Assembly (NCBI GenBank): GCA_021613335.1
Contig: JAJTWR010000097.1
Coordinates: forward strand, 1-64,000
Source of the DNA: Whitmania pigra
Taxonomy: Eukaryota > Annelida > Clitellata > Hirudinida > Haemopidae
Reading direction: 5' to 3'
Length of the DNA: 64,000 bases
Below are positions 54,686 to 64,000 of this stretch, one piece after another (positions within the stretch are counted from its first letter, which is position 1; each line of letters starts with the position of its first letter). The position numbers and the translations under genes were made by a program. Below the pieces are notes generated by a model. That model saw only the letters and a program-made list of their open reading frames with translations, did no database searches and was not told where the DNA came from.

Positions 54686-57600
54686 GGCACAACTAAATAA
54701 TGTTTCAATCTATATTAAGAAGATAGTTTGAAACATAAGCAAGACCCACAACAATGGCAAAATGGTATGCTCAAACAAATTGTAAGACCCTCAGTACTCA
54801 TGGAAAGAGGTTGTTTTTATTCAGTATTACTATTAACTTCACCGTAGTCAGACCAAGTTACATATTGGGCCAATAGTAAGGCAACACTAAATAATGTTTC
54901 AATCTATTTTAAGATGTTAGTTTGAAACATAAGCAAGGCCCACAACAATGGCAACATGGTATGCTCAAACAAATGGTAACACCACAAGTAATCATGAATT
55001 GTGGCTGTTTTTTTTTCAGTGTTACTATTAACTTTACCAGTTACACCGAGTAACATATTGGGCCAATAGCAAGCCACAACTTAATGATGTTTCAATCTAT
55101 TTTAAGATGATAGTTTGAAACATAAGCAAGGCCCACAACAATGGCAACATGGTATGCTCAAACAAATGGTAAGACCATCAGTACTCATGGAAAGTGGCTG
55201 TTTTTATTCAGTGTTGCTATTACCTTCACCGTAGTCAGACCGAGCAACATATTGGGCCAATAGCAAGCCACAATGGCAACATGGTGTGCTCAAACAAATG
55301 GTAAGACCACCAGTAATCATGAAATGTGGCTGTTTTTTTTCGGTGTTACTATTAACTTCACCGTAGTAACACCGAGTTACATATTGGGCAAGCCACAACT
55401 AAATGATGTTTCAATCTATTTTAAGATGTTAGTTTGAAACATAAGCAAGGCCCACAACAATGGCAACATGGTATGCTCAAACAAATGGTAACAAACCAGT
55501 ACTCATGGAAAGAGGTTGTTTTTATTCAGTATTACTATTAACTTCACCGTAGTCAGACCAAGTTACACATTGGGCCAATAGCAAGCCATAACTTAATGAT
55601 GTTTCAATCTATTTTAAGATTATTAGTTTGAAATATAAGCAAGGCCCACAACAATGGCAACATGGTATGCTCAAACAAATGGTAAGACCATCAGTAATCA
55701 TGAAATGTGGCTGTTTTTTTTCGGTGTTACTATTAACTTCACCGTAGTAACACCGAGTTACATATTGGGCCAATAGCAAGCCACAACTAAATGATGTTTC
55801 AATCTATTTTAAGGTGTTAGTTTGAAACATAAGCAAGGCCCACAACAATGGCAACATGGTATGCTCAAACAAATGGTAAGACCACCAGTACTCATGGAAA
55901 GAGGTTGTTTTTATTCAGTATTACTATTAACTTCACCGTAGTCAGACCGAGTAACATATTGGGCCAATAGCAATTCACAATGGCAACATGGTGTGCTCAA
56001 ACAAATGGTAAGACCACAAGTAATCATGGAAAGAGGTTGTTTTTATTCAGTATTACTATTAACTTCACCGTAGTCAGACCAAGTTACACATTGGGCCAAT
56101 AGCAAGCCATAACTTAATGATGTTTCAATCTATTTTAAGATTGTTAGTTTGAAATATAAGCAAGGCCCACAACAATGGCAACATGGTATGCTCAAACAAA
56201 TGGTAAGACCATCAGTACTCATGGAAAGTGACTGTTTTTTTTATTCAGTATTACTATTAACTTCACCGTAGTCAGACCAAGTTACATATTGGGCCAATAG
56301 TAAGGCAACACTAAATAATGTTTCAATCTATTTTAAGATGTTAGTTTGAAACATAAGCAAGGCCCACAACAATGGCAAAATGGTATGCTCAAACAAATTG
56401 TAAGACCCTCAGTACTCATGGAAAGAGGTTGTTTTTATTCAGTATTACTATTAACTTCACAGTAGTCAGACCAAGTTACATATTGGGCCAATAGTAAGGC
56501 AACACTAAATAATGTTTCAATCTATTTTAAGATGTTAGTTTGAAACATAAGCAAGGCCCACAACAATGGCAACATGGTATGCTCAAACAAATGGTAACAC
56601 CACAAGTAATCATGAATTGTGGCTGTTTTTTTTTCAGTGTTACTATTAACTTTACCAGTTACACCGAGTAACATATTGGGCCAATAGCAAGCCACAACTT
56701 AATGATGTTTCAATCTATTTTAAGATGATAGTTTGAAACATAAGCAAGGCCCACAACAATGGCAACATGGTATGCTCAAACAAATGGTAAGACCATCAGT
56801 ACTCATGGAAAGTGGCTGTTTTTATTCAGTGTTGCTATTACCTTCACCGTAGTCAGACCGAGCAACATATTGGGCCAATAGCAAGCCACAATGGCAACAT
56901 GGTGTGCTCAAACAAATGGTAAGACCACCAGTAATCATGAAATGTGGCTGTTTTTTTTCGGTGTTACTATTAACTTCACCGTAGTAACACCGAGTTACAT
57001 ATTGGGCAAGCCACAACTAAATGATGTTTCAATCTATTTTAAGATGTTAGTTTGAAACATAAGCAAGGCCCACAACAATGGCAACATGGTATGCTCAAAC
57101 AAATGGTAAGACCATCAGTAATCATGAAATGTGGCTGTTTTTTTTCGGTGTTACTATTAACTTCACCGTAGTAACACCGAGTTACATATTGGGCCAATAG
57201 CAAGCCACAACTAAATGATGTTTCAATCTATTTTAAGGTGTTAGTTTGAAACATAAGCAAGGCCCACAACAATGGCAACATGGTATGCTCAAACAAATGG
57301 TAAGACCATCAGTACTCATGGAAAGTGACTGTTTTTTTTATTCAGTATTACTATTAACTTCACCGTAGTCAGACCAAGTTACATATTGGGCCAATAGTAA
57401 GGCAACACTAAATAATGTTTCAATCTATATTAAGATGATAGTTTGAAACATAAGCATGACCCAAAACAATGGCAACATGGTATGCTCAAACAAATGGTAA
57501 GACCACCAGTAATCATGAAATGTGGCTGTTTTTTTTTCAGTGTTACTATTAACTTTACCAGTTACACCGAGTAACATATTGGGCCAATAGCAAGCCACAA

Positions 57601-58595
57601 CTTAATGATGTTTCAATCTATTTTAAGATGTTAGTTTGAAACATAAGCAAGGCCCACAACAATGGCAACATGGTATGCTCAAACAAATGGTAAGACCACA
57701 AGTAATCATGGAAAGAGGTTGTTTTTATTCAGTATTACTATTAACTTCACCGTAGTCAGACCAAGTTACACATTGGGCCAATAGCAAGCCATAACTTAAT
57801 GATGTTTCAATCTATTTTAAGATTGTTAGTTTGAAATATAAGCAAGGCCCACAACAATGGCAACATGGTATGCTCAAACAAATGGTAAGACCATCAGTAC
57901 TCATGGAAAGTGACTGTTTTTTTTTCAGTGTTACTATTAACTTTACCAGTTACACCGAGTAACATATTGGGCCAATAGCAAGCCACAATGGCAACATGGT
58001 GTGCTCAAACAAATGGTAAGACCACCAGTAATCATGAAATGTGGCTGTTTTTTTTCGGTGTTACTATTAACTTCACCGTAGTAACACCGAGTTACATATT
58101 GGGCCAATAGCAAGCCACAACTAAATGATGTTTCAATCTATTTTAAGGTGTTAGTTTGAAACATAAGCAAGGCCCACAACAATGGCAACATGGTATGCTC
58201 AAACAAATGGTAAGACCACCAGTACTCATGGAAAGAGGTTGTTTTTATTCAGTATTACTATTAACTTCACCGTAGTCAGACCGAGTAACATATTGGGCCA
58301 ATAGCAATTCACAATGGCAACATGGTGTGCTCAAACAAATGGTAAGACCACCAGTACTCATGGAAATAGGCTGTTTTTATTCAGTATTACTATTAACTTC
58401 ACCGTAGTCAGACCGAGTTACATATTGGGCCAATAGCAAGCCACAACTTAATGATGTTTCAATCTATTTTAAGATTGTTAGTTTGAAATATAATTTTAGG
58501 ATGTTAGATTGAAACACAAGCAAGGTCCAAAACAATGGCAACATGGTATGCTCAAACAAATTGTAAGACCATCAGTACTCATGGAAAGTGACTGT
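54686..58595. repeat. 194-bp satellite array, right block, with higher-order repeat
   Basis: About 20 monomers of the same satellite as at 49835-51417, including shortened units joined at 'agccacaatggcaacatgg'. A stretch around 54690-55480 recurs around 56340-57100 with a shift of 1618 bp (identical 64-codon frames at 55204-55398 and 56822-57016), and other groups of monomer variants recur to the right. The array fades near 58500-58595 with a degenerate unit. Confidence 0.93.
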
Positions 58596-58599
58596 TTGA

Positions 58600-60839
58600 A
58601 ACAGAGTCTCTAAACAAGTGCCAGTAGGCGGTCACACTCGCTCGGCTAGCCTAACCCTTAGCTATAAAAATATTAAACTTAACCTTTCAGAAAAGGAAAT
58701 GTATTAGGCTACTGCAAAAAGTCTCCTAGAGAGAGGCGCAGCTAGAATATTTTGTGCCCGGGGACGAACTGTAAAAAATTCCCTACTGACCGGTTCATCA
58801 AAGAAACTCTAAATTGTTTTGAACGAACCTCTTAAATCTCAAGCAGACATTTCAAACAATCACTGATGATTACCATGTTACATTTTGGAATTAAATTTGG
58901 TTTAAACCTAAATTTTATGTTTTTAAGACTGACAAATGACTCAAAGAATTGCCGGAATATTGGCAAAGGACAAGAACGGAACTGCATTCACTTAGCTAGA
59001 AATACTCGAATTCAAGTTTAAACTAAAAACTCAAACTCTTTTACTAATATTTTGGAGCAAGAAAAATATGAAAATTAACTGAGGCAATGTGTAACACCAC
59101 ATTCATTCATGGCTTTTACATGGTCTACCTGCGGTTCATTTCAAAGAAATTTAAAACTGCCCAACTGTCAATTTTTTTCTAGAATGAATGTATTTGAATT
59201 TGCTTATATTGATTTCATGTTAAATTACAATTTCCTGCACAGATCAATTTTGAACTAATTGATAAAAAATGCTAAACTCAAAATGATTATAGGGTGTATA
59301 TGAGATTCAGATAATCAGATTGTTGTTTATTTGATTATAGTCCTTTGCATAACAGAGATGATTCGGAAAATTCAGATAATCAGAGGTTCGACAATTTATA
59401 AAAGAGCCAGTCGCTATCATGGAAACCTGTTTCCATGGGAACTTCTTGTCGAACAATTCTTTAATAGTTCAATCATACGACTGACCATTACCATGATACG
59501 TTTTGAACATTGAAATAAAAGTGGTTCGAAAGACATATTTTGACTTTTTTAAAGATTGTTAAGTATCTCAAAGAGTTGCGTAATTATGTGCAGTGGACAG
59601 GAAAAGAACTTCTTTCAAGGAGACACAAATATTCATTTGCAACTGATATCATTTTCGAGCATCAAAAAAGAATTACAGTTTAAGAAAAAATAAACTCAAA
59701 TCGAGATGAGAGTTTATATTACTAACATTTTGAAGCATTTAAAAAGAACTACAGGTTAAGAATAAGATGAAAATTTACCGAAACAATGAGCACTACCACT
59801 TTTATTCTTAGCTTTTACAGAGTCTACGTCCATTTCGTTATTTCAACTTTCAATTTTTTAGGTTGAACCTTTTTTGAATCTGCTTACATTGGGCTACAGA
59901 CATAATTATAATTTCCTGTATCGATCAAATTTTGAACCATTTCACTGAACATTAAAAATTATATTTAAAATGATATATCGGGTGTATTTTCATTCAGATT
60001 CCGAAACAGAAAAGTTCTGCAACTTTCAAAAGTTCGAGAGAGGAAACGTTAATTAAAATTACACGAAGAAGCGAAATGATTGCCAACAGTTCGAATAATT
60101 AAATATCCTCCATCTTGAAAAAACTGTGGTCATTCATATAGGAAGATAGATCTTACAAACAACAATATCAACGCTAATATAAATGAATAATAGGATAAAT
60201 GCAACAAAGATGTCTCCACTAAAGCGAATCTTTCATACCTGTATAAATTCTCCAACTACGCCCCGTCAAAATGTCTTCGAGATGAATCTACCGCTACCAA
60301 CTCGCCAAAAGCCCGCTCAAACGCATATTATAAAATGCGACCTAATTAACTTACTAGGGATAGGCCGCCATAAATACTAATATCAGCCTCGACAACGCTC
60401 ATTGGCCAACAATTAGTGTAAATTACAAGGATGGCTGTGGAAATTATTTTATTTAACTATGCTCATACAATACTCTTTCAATGCCTAAAAATTGAAAAAT
60501 ATTGCATTGTCATCGAGAATATACATTTAAGGAAAGTTTCAAAAATCGACATCAATAATGTCACCCGGTGAGTGACATACGCTTGGTATGACCCCTTAAG
60601 ACTCACTATAAACCATAAGTTAGTTGAGAGTGGCCTACAAAGTTGATGAAAAAAGGTTGTCGGTGGAGGCTCATAAAGATCATAATTTTGTTGTCACTCT
60701 CCGCATCATCCTAGCGATGTCACTGATTAGCAGAAAGCGTTTTTTACGGGTCGTAGTTTTGTTTTCGTGTAGGAAATATCTTAATTTAATTTAAGACTAG
60801 ATTAGATTGTTTAATAAATTATTTGTAGTTTCTTAATTT
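58600..60839. repeat. Intergenic with a diverged tandem duplication of about 600 bp
   Basis: Sequence at about 58830-59310 and 59440-60000 is related: shared order of 'gattaccatg', 'ctcaaagagttgcg/aattgccg', 'aaaaatatgaaaatt/aagatgaaaattt', 'ttcctg-a-cgatcaa-tttgaac' and 'gggtgtat'. No coding sequence is supported. A copy of the 'ttgattatagtcctttgcataac' dispersed repeat lies at 59328-59352. Confidence 0.6.
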
Positions 60840-61390
60840 CCACCTCGGAGGAGTTTCCCCAGTCTTCAAACGTTTCGGACCTTTGAATTTCCTGACGTTT
60901 TCGGGGGGAGTGCATACGGCGATCAGGCTGTCCATGTCGGTTTTTTTTATCTCTCGGAACTCAAAACTCACCGCCGGCTATGAGAGGCACTCGTTGGACT
61001 TCTTATGCCGGTCACTGCTCTTCTGGACTGGAACGTCAATGGCTTTGCATGATACTTGCTTTGCACCGGCGAACTTCGACTATGCGAAGCTCTCTTAGGC
61101 ACGAACCCAAATCTCTCGCAAGCATTTGCTTTAGATGAAGTCACTGAAGGATTTCACTGAGCATCCTTCAGGCTTTTCTTGAGTCCTTGCTTGAGTTCCT
61201 CATCCAGTCCTGACCCGCCGTTTGCCTATACTAGCTTTTGAACTTGCCGAGAAACTCGGACACACACGGAGCTATGGCGTGATTCCGGTCCGGTGTTTCC
61301 ATGCGTACATCTTCTAATTGGCAGGTCCGGGGGCATTATTCAGAATCGGAAGCCCGTTGGCAGGTTGGAGTTTTTTGCAGCAGTGATCGT
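60840..61390. other. GC-richer, coding-like but broken sequence
   Basis: Composition rises above the surroundings. Both strands give partial open frames, for example minus-strand EFREIKKTDMDSLIAVCTPP near 60890-60975, with stops between pieces. I do not recognise it. It is probably part of an old transposable element, given the hAT tail that follows. Confidence 0.35.
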
Positions 61391-61560
61391 TCTCATCAAT
61401 TATTCATGAGATGATTATCCAGCTCAAGAGGCGTGGTCTTGCCTATAATGAAATAGATAATAACTTTTAGAAAACAACCAAATATTATTCTATTTGGAAA
61501 ATTAAAATATATTGGACGGGAAACATACAGCCCTCGACGGGATTTTGACTGGCTCGCAGA

Positions 61561-61767
61561 TTGTTTATGGTCGTACATGGTAATGTGGCCCGCGTCCTGA
61601 GAAAGATGGCCATGAAACTACTTGTTCTGTTCGAGTCTACATACATTTGCGAACAAACATTTCAGACCATGAACATTAACAAGACAAAGCTGCGCTCCAA
61701 TCTAACTGATGTTCACGTGCAGTCTTTACTCAGAACTTTTACGTCCGACATGCAAACAACTTGTTGA
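61561..61767 (+). pseudogene. hAT-family C-terminal dimerisation fragment
   Basis: The translation has VLFESTYICEQTFQTMNINK, then KLRSNLTDVHVQSLLR, the signature of the C-terminal dimerisation region of BED/hAT-derived proteins of the GTF2IRD2/ZBED/EPM2AIP1-like group (S-Y-CE--FS-M---K---R--LTD-HL---LR). Nothing upstream joins to it in frame, so it is a transposase relic, of a different hAT lineage from the fragments at 8-12 kb. Confidence 0.7.
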
Positions 61768-62508
61768 CAACTTTGATCGACCACAGATGTCTCATTGACT
61801 TCAGCAGCTATTGGAGTACATTACGTTAAATTCATTAAATACTGTTTTTGTTCTCTATGCTTTAAAGTTTACGAGCTTAAGGTTTACATTAAATACGATT
61901 TATTCCTTGCTTAGGTGGATAAATACGCGATTAAGGTATTGATTTAGTAATTCGGTCCGACTAGGTCATCATTTTCCCATATCCGGCCCGTCGACGGGAG
62001 AAGTTTCCCTGCTCTATAGTATAGTGATTATACCAAACAAACGACGCAAACGCGATGTTCTACAGACAACATAACTCAAAACACCGATTCCTCAGCGTTT
62101 CCTGATTGGCTGGATCACTGATTGAGTCTTTTGACCTAGATGAATAATTGATTACGGCTGCAAACAACTCCAGTCCCTTTTGAAGCAAAGTCGGTAATCA
62201 TTGATATTATCTATAGTCTTATGCATTGCTGGGAATAAAATAATTTTGCTAAATGCATTTATTTAATTTTATTTTATTAATTATAATGATAACAAATTAT
62301 ATTTTAGAATTTATGTAAATATTTTTTTCCAATCACTTGATTAACTTTTATGCAATCAGGTCGTATGATTATGTTGTTTCTGTTCTAGTCGGAATTATCA
62401 TCGTTGTTCCTAGGACTGATAGTTTTAATGTTCTTTGCCAGTCCATCTATTTATAAGTTTGCATAGAAACTTTTAGTCTCATAATTTTTGTAAATTGCAC
62501 AAATTTAC
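61768..62508. promoter_or_regulatory. Upstream region of the Vps33A-like gene, no sites resolved
   Basis: About 740 bp between the hAT relic and the Vps33A-like start codon. It is presumed to include that promoter and 5' UTR. No specific element is recognised. Confidence 0.35.
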
Positions 62509-64000
62509 ATGATGTCCGATGGTAAAATCAATACCTCACTTATCACAAATGCATACAGAGATGAGTTCTTGGATTATTTAACTTCGATGCAGGGTGATAA
62601 GGTTCGAACATTTTGTTATTTAACTACTCTTGTGGGGTACAATTAAAATATTTGGACATGATTTGTAAATGTATGCCGTATAAGTATAAGTATGTTGATT
62701 TGTAATGATTATAATAAGGATGATGATGATGATGATAACGATGATTGTGGATGATGATTATGATGATGATGATTGTTCCAAAAATGACCTAAGTTGGGAA
62801 TGTCAATCATTCAAGATGATAATTGACAGTTTAATTACATAAGGTTACTAAGTAAAATGGTTGTGACACAATTTTAGATTTGCTAACCTTTGTTGTGAAT
62901 GTTATTAATGGCAGCTTCTGCAATTTTATTGTGATGCTAATGCTAAGAACAATTCTTTCACGAAGCATGATTGATTGTTTTTACATTTTTTGATTGATTT
63001 GTGACAGATGGTTTGTATTGGTTCTTTATTTTTGGTAATGAAACATATTATAATTGTTTTAAAAATTTGTGATCTGAAATTAATCATGTAATTTGTTTGC
63101 AGACCATTGTTTGGGATGAACCGTTAACTCAGTCTTTTAACATGTTCACCAATACTTCATCCATTAAGGTGAGGCTTTCACCATCAAACTACAACATATA
63201 TCAACAGCATCAGTCATAACATTGTAATAACATGATAATTTCTAAATATATTAGTAATTTTATAAATGGCATCAGCAATTTCATGGTAATAACAATTGTG
63301 CTGACGAATTGAATTCAATCTAAGCCCTGTTTATTAACTGGAAGAAGAACACACAATTGCCAAGTCACACCATAGACACTACAATTCCTCCTTTCTCAAA
63401 CTGTTTTTCACCTAAAATTTTTATCAACCACACATCAATCATCAATTGTTCACAACCCAATATTGTCTTTAAATTAACTGATTACACATAACTTGCATCA
63501 GTTCTAAAAATAATGTTACAACAGTCCTTAGTCGCTGTTTTGCCTTCACAATTCCTTGTTGACCTTCATGTGCTAAATTGACAACTTGATCTTGCAGGGA
63601 GTCATGTATCACAATTCAGCAACCTCTTACGATCAATTTTCCAATTGCACATAATTTGAATTCTTTCGGACATTTATCCCAATTTCCAGTTAACAAACAT
63701 CTTTGAATAACTTTGAGCTTCTCATCTTTGTCAGATTCTCTTTCAATTTCTTGTGTCATCAGTGCCTTCAGTGTAGCTGACATATATTTAAATAAAGGAA
63801 TTACCTTAACACATTTGTTTAATGATTTCCAAACAGCTAGTGGTAGAGCTAGCTGAGGTTGCTGAAGGAAAGATAGAAATGAATTCCAGCAGTATGTAGC
63901 AATAACGCTTTTTTCTGGTCATTATTCTGTACACCTTTAACATCAATGTAAAACTCGAATGCTTTTTTCCAACATGGAGCAATACTCGTCAAATCGCCAG
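62509..64000 (+). CDS. VPS33A-like: Vps33A-like Sec1/Munc18 protein, 5' part only
   Basis: Vps33A is the SM-family subunit of the HOPS and CORVET tethering complexes and templates SNARE assembly on endosomes and lysosomes. Two exons are visible: 62509-62601 (start at one of two adjacent ATGs; MMSDGKINTSLITNAYRDEF, then LDYLTSMQGDK) and 63103-63168 (TIVWDEPLTQSFNMFTNTSS, IK), phase 0 at both junctions. The segment 'G-IN---L--A-R-E---FL-----K-IVWDE-LT--F' matches the N-terminus of Vps33A, including the IVWDE-LT hallmark. The remaining exons lie beyond the window. The donor of exon 1 (gttcga) is weak. Confidence 0.78.
62700..62775. repeat. (GAT)n microsatellite
   Basis: Imperfect GAT/GATGAT repeats with TTGTGG interruption, in the first intron of the Vps33A-like gene. 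Confidence 0.85.
63590..64000 (-). pseudogene. Degraded Ty3/gypsy fragment (gag joined to pre-integrase region)
   Basis: On the minus strand, 64000 to about 63850 gives CWKKAFEFYIDVKGVQNND and KALLLHTAGIHFYL, typical of the start of gypsy gag. From about 63800 to 63595 the sequence reads KDEKLKVIQRCLLTGNWDKC, PKEFKL, then IVRGC, a stop, and IVIHDSL. This resembles the linker between RNase H and the integrase zinc finger (D--L--V------G-W----P, then RVVIP-SL). Everything between is missing. It lies in an intron of the Vps33A-like gene, antisense to it, and runs off the window edge. Confidence 0.7.

Noticed and set aside
55204..57016. Identical 64-codon minus-strand frames at 55204-55398 and 56822-57016
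   Set aside because: They lie entirely in satellite monomers. Their identity reflects the 1618-bp higher-order repeat, not a gene family.

Overview
The window is nuclear DNA from an AT-rich (roughly one-third G+C by eye), intron-bearing, non-vertebrate animal genome. The evidence is GT-AG spliced multi-exon genes of metazoan families (Fip1, ATRX-type ADD, PX/SH3 adaptor, M12B metalloprotease, Vps33), Pol III tRNA genes with T-run terminators, trinucleotide microsatellites, a satellite array, and hAT, Merlin, R2-like and Ty3/gypsy transposon remnants. I cannot name the species. All exon models were assembled by hand from splice sites, reading phase and family resemblance; none was checked by transcript or database search.

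Layout: 1-815 is a tandem array with two tRNA-Arg(CCT) genes. 824-1115 is a Merlin/ISXO2-like transposase relic. 2288-6843 (minus) is a complete 15-exon Fip1-like gene. 7389-15710 is an amplified region with seven tRNA-Ala(CGC) genes, all on the minus strand, interleaved with two copies of a hAT transposase fragment; one copy carries a nested TIR element whose empty site survives in the other copy. 17372-17990 is an R2-clade LINE relic, followed by a long (ATT)n tract. 20819-27396 (plus) encodes an ATRX-type ADD-domain protein that stops without a helicase. 31903-40799 (plus) is a PX-SH3-SH3-proline-rich-SH2 adaptor resembling Tks/p47phox. 41226-44691 (minus) is a small secreted reprolysin-type metalloprotease. 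47425-48900 holds unrecognised coding-like exons. 48940-58600 is a 194-bp satellite field, interrupted at 51418-53546 by an internally deleted Ty3/gypsy element with an intact 614-codon ORF and at about 53547-54685 by another tRNA-Ala module. 60840-61770 has degraded coding-like DNA with a hAT tail. 62509-63168 (plus) gives the first two exons of a Vps33A-like gene, followed by a degraded gypsy fragment at the window edge.

The host genes are not a pathway: mRNA 3'-end processing (Fip1), chromatin (ADD), adaptor signalling (PX-SH3-SH2), secreted proteolysis (M12B) and endolysosomal tethering (Vps33A). The parts most worth checking are the SH2 domain on a Tks/p47phox-like adaptor, the stand-alone ADD protein, the apparently prodomain-less metalloprotease, the tRNA-Ala amplification, and the in-frame-deleted gypsy element.
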